A DNA stretch of 64,000 bases from the NCBI RefSeq assembly GCF_003073045.1, contig NC_037594.1, forward strand, positions 22,388,927 to 22,452,926, written 5' to 3'. Shown in pieces: positions 12,997 through 24,800 of the stretch (position 1 is the stretch's first letter; the number at the start of each line of letters is the position of its first letter). Made by a program: the position numbers and the translations under genes. The notes under the pieces are model-generated. The model was given only the letters and a program-made list of their open reading frames with translations, had not been told where the DNA came from and did no database searches. Origin of the DNA: Pomacea canaliculata. Its lineage: Eukaryota; Mollusca; Gastropoda; Architaenioglossa; Ampullariidae.

Positions 12997-15457
12997 TCGC
13001 TGGCGATGGAGCGAAGGAGGTGAATGGGAGTGATCAGGAATGCCGATCGCGGATGTTGCCAATAGAAGCAGATTATCGCCGGAAGCGGGAAGTAGACGGA
13101 TTGAAGGCAAGCCTCTCTCCTGGCGTCTTGATAGCAGCGGCGGCTACGAGAGGGTGGTGATGGGGAAGGGAGGAAATGGGGATTACCACCGTCTGTCACC
13201 AAGCAAGAGGGATGCACGGAGGGATGTGAGGTTAGGGTGGAGAGGGGAACGGAAAAGAAGAAAGCTTTGAAGTAGTTTTTTTTTTTTATGTCGTCAGCCT
13301 ACCCACCCATCCACTCATCCCAATATCCAGGGCATGGGAGCAAGAGTTATCGGAATTTTTTTTAAGCGGCGGAGGTCGCGTTTGTGGAGTCCAGTCGATG
13401 AGTCATTGTGAATAGCGCGCGTGGGGCCGGTAACACAAGCCCCGGGAGGTTGCGACTGTATCACTAGGCAAGATGATGGTTGTTTGGTCTGCTTGTTTGC
13501 TTTGGGGTTCCCCCTTTTTTCCTCCGGTTTTTCTTTTTTCTTTCCCCTACTCTTTTTTAAAACCTGCTCACATGGTTATGCGTCGTGGGGCTGATGGAAG
13601 CAACCTGTCGAGGATAATCATTTTGGGCTTACACCGCGCCTTGCTTCGAGGTGTATATATTACTGGGCTACTAGGACAGTGGATAACTTTTGTAGGAACT
13701 TTTTCTGAGAAGTGTGCATGCACGTGACGTGCACCCTGACTACGTTGTTTGACTTCTGCCGGCTTTGATGTGTGCTTCTCGCTGTACGTGTGCGCAATAT
13801 CTCCACCTCTCTGTGCTTATTAGGGAATAAACTATCTTTGAAACATTGTTAAATTGCATTCGTGATACTACTTTCGTGAAAAAAATCAGTGCCTGCCCCA
13901 CTCCCCATGATTCACCCCCTGCCCTTCATTATAAACCGCTTGACCAATTTTAAAGCAGATAAACGTGAATTTCAAAAGATGTGTCCTTCTTCTACAGAAA
14001 CAAAATTCCGGAAGATTGACTTAAAAACAACCTGTTATAATCTAACATAAAAAAGTATCATGTTAGTTCGTCTGTAATGAATACATCAACAAGTGAGCAA
14101 CAGTAGCAGACGATCATATTGTGTGTGTGTGTGTGATTGAGGGACCCTCTTCTGTCGCACAGTGTCATCATCTCTTGTGTCTGGTGAAGCGCATCCAGCT
14201 CGCCTCCTGCTATATAAATCCCGTTATTATATTGCATGCTTTTTGTGCCTGTCTTAATTGCTTGGTGTTTTATGAAAGATGTTTACTTTATTGAGCTTTT
14301 GATATATTTTTCATGCCCTTGCTTTTTTTATTTTTTATCTTTATTTAATCTGATCGGTTTTACTGTAACTCTACAAGGGAACCGTTCTCGTGTGCCGCTG
14401 TCAAGCTTGTGATTAAATGCTTGCATCCAGGCCGACGTCCACGTTTCCCACAATTGAGTCTCATTTTGGAAATAGATTGCTCCTCCCTCCGAACGAAGAT
14501 TTTTTTTTTTTTCCTGATTCCTGAAATCCGGGAAAAATAATTAGAACGCTACGAAGCAAGTGTTGATTCTCTTGATGGCAAAGATCCGCCGTGTACCCGA
14601 CCTCCACACGGGTATACCCAGTAGTCGCTGGTGACTCCAGTCGTTTCCGTGGGACCGAGTGGACTGCCGTGTGTGTTGGGCCTCTTTACGGACCCGCTGT
14701 TTCCACTAGACATGCATTTGATGGGTGGTGGATGGTGGGTGGTGGGTGAGTGGAAAGCCCAATAGATTTTGGTGGACCGGTGGAAGGCACGGAAGGCTAG
14801 AAGGGGTCTGGCGGGTGAAAGGCGAGAAAACTTGCCTCGGGGTTGATGTTAGTTGAAATCGGGCTTGCTTCATGGTGATTTCTGAGAGAAACAGCCGAGG
14901 ACCTGTGAAAAAAAAATCATCTTACCATAGAATCTGGACCAGACGAAGGGTGGCTACTTGTCGAACAAAGAAGAAACAGTCTACAGTCTGAGGTAGTCAG
15001 GCTTGTGGTTATGTTTGAGGAATCGGCCATCTGTGGTGGTGATGCTTGAGGGAGTCATGCTCGTTTTACTGTGCGACTAGACTCTCTGGCACGCCATCTG
15101 GGCACGCAGGTGTTGGCCTGTACGCCAGTGTCCTGCTGGCCGGACTGTTCGAGAGCCTGAGACTGCTGTCACACATCAAGACGTGGGGAGAGGGTGTCTC
15201 CGGACATCAAGCTTCATGCGGTAACCGCCTCGCGCCACGCTTCTACTCCGTGAACCCTCCTTTCCGGGCCACAGACTGTCCCAGGTGCTGTCCTTCCTGC
15301 TGCTGCCGTGCGGCGGAAAATCCCCGTGCACCGAGTACAAAGGTGCGAAGATTTCAGGTGATGCTCGGCGTCATCCGTGGCAACAGCTCTCTTCGCGGTC
15401 GTCTGCTTGTCTTGCTAACCTCTTCCTCGGAGGAAGGGGATTTAGCATCTCTGTGTG

Positions 15458-15496
15458 TGTGTGTGTGTGCGCGCGTGCGTGTGTGTGTGTGTGTGC
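15458..15496. repeat. GT-rich dinucleotide repeat with GCGC interruption
   Basis: Alternating purine-pyrimidine run: GT units, then GCGCGCGTGC, then GT units again. Simple repeat. Confidence 0.8.
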
Positions 15497-18068
15497 AAGA
15501 GAAAGAGGGAGGAAGGGTGGACGGGTTAGAAAATGAGTTGGCGCTTGATGTACCTGCGTGACCTGAGATGGTCGGCAGAAACAAGTGGAAGCCGTGATCA
15601 AACATGGCCAGTTGATGTTTATTCTGCAAGATCCTGGCGACACCTCCCAATGACGTCGCTCCTGGAGAGCAGTGCAGGCATTTGGCGCGACTGTGTGGTT
15701 GGCAAGGAGACAGTGAGCGGCAGTCAGTGTAAGGTGGGGATGGCGTGAACAAAGGGGAAGAATTCGTAGAGGCAAGGGTGTGTGTGTGTGGTTTTTATTT
15801 TTTGGGGGATGGGAGGATTGAGGGGAGAGAAGAAGAAGCAATTTGGTTTGGTTGCCAGCTCTTAATGTGCTGTGGTGATAGTTACTGCCTCACTAACCAT
15901 GCGTACCTCGGTCCTCGTGTTATGTCAGCTTAACCTGGCACGGTGATGTTGACCAACCTAAAGAGACAGGGGGTATCGGACGTCCAACCTGTCGCCTTCA
16001 GCCGCTGGCCGTCAAACGGGAGGAAGAGCGGAGGGGACGCGTGGCCACGGTGCAGACAGCTAGCAGCACAGGTGAAGGAAACAAGAAGCCCATGCGATGC
16101 TTGGGGAAGGGTGTGACAGAAGCAGGGATGGGGGTAGCAGGCGTGGAAACGGAGATGTCCGGGAGCAGCTGGGTCGCGATCAGAAGACATAGCGACTGCT
16201 ACCACATCATTCTATTGTCAAAACTACGCGATTGTTTGTGTGTGGTTCGTGGGAAGGGAAATAGAAAATGAATGCACAGCAATGTCCTGACGACGATTTT
16301 ATGTCAGAATTAAATAACTGCTGCAGACGCCTGTTTTCTCAGTTAAGGTGGACACAAAGGAGACTACAGACCATGATGGTAGTCATCTGCAGTGCTCTCT
16401 CTCTCTCACAGGCTGTTGCTGTCTCCTCTCCCTTTCCCTCCTCTTAAAATTTGACAAAAATCCAAAGGGATATCTTATTTTTAAGAACCTGTTGGCTTCA
16501 GCAAATATGCATTCCACATTTAAATCGATTTTTTTGAAGTCTGTATTTAAAGCACAAACAGCTCAGGCATTAGCCTGTCGGTCAGTGCCCCGCTGTCAGA
16601 GGAGCCGCTTGACCTAGTCCTGCATGCAAATTTGCTTTGCCTGTTACCAGCATGAGTAATGGTGCTGAGGAGAAAAGAGCAAGATTATAGAGACAAAGGG
16701 AAAAGCATCGGCAGGCATATGCTCAGAGAATATGCAGAGTTCCAGAACATTAACAGAACTTGTAAGTTTGATGTGCAGGCGATGGGACTATGGGAAGGGG
16801 TTGCATGTGTCTCAGCAGTTTAAAAATGTCTCCAAACAGGAGTGCACATTTTAAAGGGAAAAAAATCATAACATGCATAATGTTTAACATGTGTTATGAA
16901 TTAGTAACTTTTCTTTAGAAAGTGAACTGGGCTTTTTCACTGGCAAGCAGATACACAGTTTGGGCACTCAACTGCCTGCAAGACTAGGATAACCTTTCTC
17001 TCATTTCTTTGGCTGAATGGATAATGGACATTCATTCCAGCTTTAAAGATGAAGAGTGTGCATCTTTCTGAAGCCTAGAAGATATATAAAAAAAATTTTT
17101 TTGCAATCTCTGCAGCATGCACAATCTTCGTGAATCCCTAGTGAATCTGGGGATGAAGCTACCAAAATGTTCTTTTAAAAAAATTGATTCTGCCCAAAAG
17201 AACTTTTAGCTCAGTGTTTAGGTCAGTTTTTATTCAAATTTATCATTCTGCAAAAGAAAAGCCCCTATTTTTTCCTGTGATTTCAATAGCAGTTGCTTTT
17301 TGCTGTGTGAGTAGAGAGTGAGAATTTGTGCTCCTTTTCTTCTCTCTCTTTTTAAACATGCAGTTGGTGAGTCCATCATTGACACCCAGTTCTGTTAAGG
17401 CTTATCAGGGTAACCAACATCACTTTGTTTTGTTAAAGAATTTGCTGAGGTAGTTTTTATTTCATGTGCACTAAGGAAACCCAGGAAAAGTTTCCTTCAG
17501 AAAAAGGCTATCATTGGCAAATATCAATTTCCCTAAAAATGTTTCTGATAAAGTTGAAACATTTTTGTGTGAGTGGCAATGCTAGAGAAACCAGCATTTT
17601 CCCATTTATTTCTGTTGATGAGATTATGTTACCAGATTATGTTACCAGAATGCTTCAGCGTTGCTCATAAAATAAAATAATTTGTTGGAAGACTTCATCC
17701 TTAGATGTTGCAGAAGTGTTGATAGAAGATCAGTTACTTGTTTATGCGAGGTAGACATCACAGGAAATGCAGCTTGTGATGGCATTTCGTTCCTAGCTTT
17801 TACCATTGCAGCATCATATTACAAGGTAATCAGCATCAGTTGTCTGTCAGAGGGGAGATAGAATCGTTGGACTGAGTATTCCAGTTAATCGATCTAGGAG
17901 GTATGTGTGCATGCACACGCATATGTATGCATACATGTTATATGCAGGATACCCAGTTGTTATAGTTGTTACCCATGCATTTAGGGCTTTTTTAGTACAG
18001 TCTTTCTCAAAGTGCATGTGCATGCATGCTTGTTTGTGTGTGTGTGCTTACTTGTCATAATGTTACAG

Positions 18069-21000
18069 GAAACAAGACCTGCGAGAGTTGAAACTTCTTC
18101 AAAAGCAAGAAAACAAACAATATCAGGACCTTCTGTACAAGAACCAGGTTGACTTAGATGCCCAGGAACGCAAATTTGAGTCTGATATGCAGGTGTGTGA
18201 CTTTAAATTTGAAGGATTATTTTAGCACTTATTTTAGAGTTGAAAAGGCTTTTCCAGTATTTATGTCCTGTCTTTGATTCTTTTTAATATAGTTATCACA
18301 AATTTACATTTCTATAAAATTTGTTGGGAACTGTTCATCACTAGAATCTGATCAGTGTTTAGCAGTATCAACCATTGTACTTGTAGAGATGAACAGTGAT
18401 ATGCAGCCAACCTATTGTTAAAACTGCAACTTTTTGGATCATGTGAGGCAGCTATTCAGTTCAGATGTAAATCCCTCAGAGCTGGGAACATTAAATAGCC
18501 ATATTTATCTTTCACAGATAAATTATGCAAATATTTCGTTGTATTTTTCTTTCATTTCCAGTCAGTTTAAAGCTTTAGAATATTCCTTTCAAATACTTGA
18601 ATACCAATTTGTCTGTCATTTTGTAGACTCTACTCAAGAACTATGACCAAGATATGGAAACCCTTACCAAGCAACAGAAACAGGCTGTGGAGAAGGCAGA
18701 GCTGGCACAGCAGCAAGACATGAAGGCAACAGCCAAACGCATCAAAGCCGAGCAGGTTAAACAAGTTGATAAAGATGAAGAACTATTTGTACTTATTACA
18801 TATTTGTTTCATGGCTCCTACCAAAACTGTGTATGAATGTTCTTGTGAGCCAGAGATCAACATTTTAAAAAAAAGGTTAATTTTTCTGAGCTACACTTCA
18901 GTATAGCTTCCACTTTCCACCCCCCAGTGTTTGCAGGCTGTAAGCCACATTCTGCATTACTTACACATTTGCCATGCTTTGAGCGTTTCTGACAATGAAA
19001 GGATTTTTTTCTGCAAATTACTTCCAGTAAACAGAAAATGTACTGTACCATGAAACACTTTTTTCGATCAATGACATAAAGTTTGTCCTGCTGATGGTTT
19101 GTCCTCAGGATAAGGAGCTGAAGATGTTTCGTGAAAAGCAAAAGCAGGAGATGAAGCTGCTGAAGCAGGAATTGGAGATGATGTCCAGGGGAGGTGACAA
19201 AAAGGAGAATATGCGCAAGGCACGGGAAGCCAAGGAGATTGATCTTCAGGACAAAGTATGGCTGTCTTTAGGTCCCTTAATTCTGTCAGATAAAGTGCAT
19301 ATTTCTCTAGGTTTCTTCACAATGTCAGACAAAGTACCTATGTCTTTAGGTTCTTTCATCTGTCACTGTGCAAAGTTATAAATCTGGTGATAAGCTGCAG
19401 GTTGTTGATGGTATAATTTTGTTTGTTTTTGTTATGAAATGAGATATAGGCATGGGACACCTGCTACAGACTGAACTACATTATGTAATTCAAAGTTTAT
19501 TATTTAATTAGCTAATCTAATTATTTCTTGACTTTAAAGATATAACAGTGTATTAGATGTACCTACAAGTCTTGGAAATGTACTAGGCAGTAACTTTGTG
19601 CTGTAAAGTAAATACAGAATTTGTTATCTGAAAACAGGAACGTGTCTTCCTGGAAGCACAGTCAGAGCGTCTAGAAAAACACATGAAGCAGCTAGCAGAC
19701 CAGCACAGACAGAAGATTGCAATGTTAGAGAGTCAGTTTCTTCAGCAGAAACAACAGCTTCTGAGGGGTAAGTTTATATTGTTTGTAGTATTCCAGCTAT
19801 TTTAATATTGATCAGACTCTTATCAAGGATGGAAAGTTGTCTGTCATGTTTGTAGAATAAAAGAAGCTGATCAAAATTCCTTAACAGCACCATTTTTAAC
19901 CACACTGCCATCACATGGAAACTGTATATTACAGGATTTGTAAGAGACTTTGAAAACTGAAGGGTTTTAATTTAATTAAACGTTGTGGTGACACTTGCCA
20001 TTTCTGTGCACACGCAGCACGTGAGGCAGCCGTGTGGGAAATGGAGAAGCAGCAGCTACATGAGAAGCACCAGCTGGCCAAGGGACAGCTGAAAGACATG
20101 TTCTTCCTCAAGCGACACCAGATGCTCACTCGCCACCAGAAGGTTAGCATTCTTGCACTCAAACTCAATGGCTTTCCACTCTGCCAAATGTGTAACTGTG
20201 ACTGTTGAAAAATTAACATGAAGGATGGCTTTTTGAAACTGGGAAAGGAGAATACAGGAATCCTGTTGCTGGCAGAGTATCTGTGTGTTAGGAGTGGGAG
20301 GAGATGCCCATGCATGTCACAGGCTGAGATATTGCAGGTGTGTTCTTGTGTCTGAGCAGGAGAATGAGCAGATGAAGCGCTACAACTCTAAAAAAGAGGA
20401 AGAGATGTTGACACGCCATACTCTAGAGAAGCGACGCCTGCCAAAAATTCTCAAAGCTGAAGCCAAGACTCGAGCTCAGATGTTCAAACAAAGCCTACGT
20501 CTCTCCACTATTGGCACCCCTGAGGATGACAAGATCAAAATAAAGCAGGTGGATATCCCTTCTGTCTTGTCTTCCTCTTCTTGATAGTACAGAAGAGGTG
20601 TAGGGGAGGGGAAAGGAAACTGCAGCTGTCTCTTTGAAATGCTGTTGTGGGGAAGGAAAAACAGGACAGCAGAGAAGGGGAGGTGTGTGTGGATGCATCT
20701 GTAAGAGTAAATTCTCTTGACCTGGTTTCAGCCATTTGTGCTGACCTCCAGTGTTCTTGATATCTGTCATTCCTGGTCTTTCTTCCTGTCTGCAATAGCA
20801 AAGTAATCTCAATGGTCTTTATTCTGGAGGACATCAAGTTAAAGGAAAGGGCTGTGTGTGAATTGTTAATTATGGTGTGTAAATATATGTCTAAGGATGT
20901 GATCATGTTTTATTACAATGATTCTGTAGTTTAGAACACTGTTCCAAAAATGGGAAATGGGGAAGTTAGAAAGGAACCAGTTTAGGCCTAATAGAGTGAA

Positions 21001-21883
21001 TACAGGGTCACTAAGGTGGTGGTTGTTGCAGTTTGAAGAAAACGAGAAGAAACGCATGAAAGCTGAACAACAGAGACAAGAGGAGAAACACAAGAAGCAA
21101 TGGGAGGAACTGGTCTTCAAAAACGAGACCTCTCTACGGGAGCTTGAGCAATTACAGGTGTGTTTATGGTGTGAGGAGGTTTGTGGGGTATGCATGCATT
21201 TTGGGTTTGGGTGGTTGGGGGGTGGGGTGATGGGTGCATGAATGTGTGCACATTAAGGTTGGGTGGTCAATTAAATACATATCTCTGTTGATGCCTTTAG
21301 ATAGGTGTGCATGGTATATAAATCATTTAAAGTTGATGAAGATTTTTAATTCATGCAGTCACTAGGCATTATTTTTCAAAACTAACTTAAGCTAAAGAAT
21401 AGTGTATGTTGCTGTTCAGGCGGAGAAGCGCAAGTTGCTGATGGAACAAGAGACACAGAAAATCAAGGAGCTGGATGAGCAATACAACAACGAACTGCGG
21501 GAATGGAAAGCCAACCTCATTCCACGAAAACAGGTGAACTTTTTGCTTCAGTGCTTTTTTATTTTCTTGGGTACTCTGTATAACTTGGATGATTTTGTTT
21601 TATATGTCTTTGGCATAAAACATATGATGCATTGTTCTAATCTCAGCATGAAGTATAATTACCTATTAAAACAATCTACACTGGACTTTATGCCTGTCTC
21701 TAGAAACTGGAAGAAGAATTCCACCGCCAGAGGGAGGAACAGGAAAAATTTTATGGGGCGGCAGCATTAGGCGAGTCAGAGGCACCGGGTATGCACCATC
21801 TGTTTAGCAGTTCCAGCAGCAGCAGCATCCGCAGCAAAGATAGTCTCTCCTCTTTGTCCTCCCGGCACTCCACCATCATCTAG
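18069..21883 (+). CDS. SLK: STE20-like kinase (SLK/STK10 type), C-terminal exons only
   Basis: Nine exons join in frame: 18069-18192, 18627-18755, 19109-19255, 19638-19767, 20018-20142, 20360-20548, 21032-21157, 21420-21533, 21704-21883 (stop TAG), giving about 420 residues. The product is a charged coiled coil matching the C-terminal PKK region of vertebrate SLK and STK10. Diagnostic blocks are [32 protein letters not shown] and [20 protein letters not shown], then [20 protein letters not shown]. The tail is Ser-rich (about residues 390-418). In this family the coil mediates dimerisation and localisation of an N-terminal kinase that phosphorylates ERM proteins and Polo-like kinase. No kinase domain is visible in the 18 kb upstream, so the 5' half is missing, very distant, misassembled or truly absent. 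The first exon accepts phase 2, as supplied by the donor at 12289. Exon 19109-19255 ends inside a 39 bp tandem repeat. The family call is firm; SLK versus STK10 is not decided. Confidence 0.88.
19250..19366 (+). repeat. Three 39 bp tandem copies spanning a 5' splice site
   Basis: Units at 19250-19288, 19289-19327 and 19328-19366 each begin GA(C/T)AAAGT and end TGTCA or similar. The annotated splice site of the SLK-like exon falls six bases into the first unit (GACAAA|GTATGG), and the same GT recurs in units 2 and 3 (GATAAA|GTGCAT, GACAAA|GTACCT). 39 is a multiple of three and the exon frame stays open through all copies, encoding 13-residue repeats of the form DKVxxSLGxxxxS, then stops at 19379. 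Confidence 0.85.
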
Positions 21884-24800
21884 GCCTGCATCTCACCTCC
21901 AAATGCTTCCTGGTATCCTAGGATATCTTTTATGACATGTGGATGAGGCATCGTCGCTGTTGATGAACTGATTTTTGTGGTCAAAAGTATGCTTTCATAT
22001 CATGCCAGCACAGTGTCAACAAGCATTTGCCAATGCTGCCTGGTTGCTGAACATGAACGCCTCACATACTGCAGGCGCAGCAAGTACTCTGCATCTGTGC
22101 TCAGGCCGCTCACACTGCATAACATGACATTTACGTGTGTAAAATGTTTTTGAGTTATCAGAGGGGTTTTTTTTGTGGGGGTGGAGGAGGGTTGATGACT
22201 CTTGAGGTCACAGTGTAGTGCTGGTACACTTTGCTTACCAGCCTTTGTGAAGCTTTCTTCACTAATCATTCAGCATTCGATGTCTTCTGTGTTGCCGTGA
22301 CATAGCTGTCATTGCTGACCCAGCATAAAACCCAACAGACTTCTCTGGAATCTTTGTTTCAGAGCAGTTAAAAACAGATAACTTTCTTTCAGACTCATTG
22401 CTGATAAATATAGAGCACTTTGTTGCTTTTCATTTTTTAAAAAGTTACATTTTTATGCTGATGTGGTCAGAGAAAATTATAACATTGATATAGATTGACA
22501 TTCTGACTTCAAATGGTGCAGAAACACGGGAAATTTATAAATATTGGGTAAAGAATATTTACTAAAATTAGTTTCGGCTAAAGTTTTCTTCCCACCCTCC
22601 TATTCCCCTCATTAGCTCCTGCTCTCAGTCTGGGTTTTTTTTCCCCACTTCTACTTGCTTTGTATGGGAATTTTATTTTCAGTTGTGCTGCAGATTCAGA
22701 TTCTTGTCTGTATCTTAGTCATATTATCCCATAGTCTTTCTGGTGTCTCAGACTAGAAAAACAGACTTTTTCGCATCCATCATTGTACAGAATTACAGCT
22801 GCCACTGTCTCGACATGTCACAGGGAGTTTAAAAAAAAACTTTTTTATGGCTTCCGTTAGTAATTAATCTGTGAGGAGAAACTTTTCTTTGTCAAGATTG
22901 ATTAACTTGTGGTGGCCATACGGGCTGAAGAGGACACTGGCACATAACAAAATTTGAGACTGTTCAAATCAAATGCTGGAAGACCAATTACTGACAGCTA
23001 AACAGCATAACTTTGAGCTGTTTGATGCTGTTTATGTTATTAACTCCCTGCTTGAAGTTTGCAGTTGTTGATGTGTTGATGGTCACCGAACCTTGTGTCT
23101 AGAATCATTGTGTAAGAGACACTTTACTTTGTTCTTCTTGTCCATCTCTCTACCTCCCTGTTTCTTTCTCTCTTTTCTCTTATTCTTGTATTGTTCCTGA
23201 TGATTCACTGCATTTCTTGCAGTGGCTCCTGAAATGCGGCTGACTGGCAGGGACCTTTTATCACATGGCAAAAGCTGTGAGGCGATCATGAACTCTGAGG
23301 GGTTAATTCTTTGTTGCCCATAACAGTCATGTTACTGTAACTCTATTGGCAATGACATGTTCAGGCTGCTCGGGTGATAGGAACAATCTGGAATGTTGAT
23401 ACTTATTCCAAAAGTATGCTTTTTTTTTTAACAACCGATTTTTTTTTTTTTTAATATATATATTCTGTACACAATTCACATGAGCAAAGCTATTGTTGTG
23501 CCCCATTGCTACCAATGTGGCTTGTGCACACAGGGTTTTAAGCAAAAAACCTTTCCAGTCGAGGTGACAAGTAGTGGCATCACATACATTATGTCTGAGA
23601 AAAGGTAAAATAGCAAGTTGCTTGCCTCCTGGCTTCCATATTGAATTTGTAAGTATATATCTTGATATTCTTTGTGATTATGGTGCAATTTTAGACTTTA
23701 TGGTGATTTGTGGATGCCAGTGGTTTTTTGGTTTTTTTTAAGCATATGTGTATGGATGTAGCTGTGTGTGTGTGAATTGCAGTAGACTCTTTGAGTAAGA
23801 ACATTAGCTTGGACAAACTATAGTACAAATTCTCTCTGCTTTTCGTGAGGATAAACTGTCACAGATATGATTTCCACTTTGCTGATGCACTGTTACCATA
23901 ACAGTCACAAGTTGTCTTCAAGCTCTGCAACAGAATCAATCACCTTACAGGCCTGTTTGCTGGTTTCTTCACCTGTATAGGAGTAATAGATGCTTAAAGT
24001 GTTTCACAATCTCAGTTCAAGTATAGTAGACAAAATTACAGTTTGTGACTTGATCCTGAGAGAGAGAGAGATTGAGCTGTTTTCATGTTGTAGCAAATGA
24101 ATTTAAAAAACAGGTTCAGGTTAGTTGAATGAGATTTTGAAGCATCAAGCTCACTGGAGAAGCTCTGAATATAGCATGATTTTAGGTATTTTGTTTATGT
24201 GAAGTTTGGCTGTATAGCATAAACATCTCTTCTTTTACCTTTAGTGTCAACGATTTTTCAGTCTATACTGTGAGTTTGAAGCAATACAACTCCCTACCAA
24301 GTTTCCTCCTTGATGCGGGGTTACCTGTTTATGATTGCAGAAGATAGATGATTGATTTGCCAGGGTGCAGTTTTTTAATTGACCTAGCTCAGCTCATTGC
24401 AAGATATTCAGAAAATCAGAGCAATTAAACACCTATTAATGAAACATGAATCTTTAAATATTGACATTTTCATCAGTTCATAGCAAAAACTCAAAGCCAG
24501 GATGTCATATCTGTGCATGGATATGTGTAGATGGAAGAGTCAAATGCATACGTTAGATATTCAGTTGAGTCCATGTTTAATAGCTTGTCTTTCATAGAAC
24601 AGCTAGATTTTTCATGTAACCCTTAGCCTATGTTCTATGGTTCAAGATCCCTTCATTTTAAATCTTTTGGATTCTTGCTGGGTGTATGCTGTTTACTTAC
24701 AGAGTGTACCAACACTTTATCTTGACTGGGTATTTTTTGTTGTTGTTTTTTTTTAAATTGGGTGGGGGGGGATGTGATGTTTTTGGTATGGAAATCAATC

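Larger units (their letters stand above)
12290..18068. other. Intron or intergenic DNA between orphan exon and SLK-like exons
   Basis: No exon with recognised similarity. A possible 36 bp micro-exon at 16343-16378 follows a good acceptor (TTTTCTCAG) and precedes GTAGTC, but it is too short to support. There is a GT/GC dinucleotide run at about 15458-15496 and a shorter GT run near 14124. G+C content falls noticeably around 16.3 kb and stays low to the right. Nothing resembling a protein-kinase catalytic domain was found. Confidence 0.45.

Noticed and set aside
12477..13217. 246-codon minus-strand open frame
   Set aside because: Long but without family motif, crossing a SINE-like segment, with no splice or start context; probably chance in G+C-rich DNA.
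15110..15330. Open frame with GVGLYASVLLAGLFESLRLL, resembling the second membrane segment of a Ctr copper transporter exon
   Set aside because: Only one hydrophobic segment fits. The Met-rich N-terminus, MxxxM motif and GxxxG third segment were not found nearby and frames change within the region.
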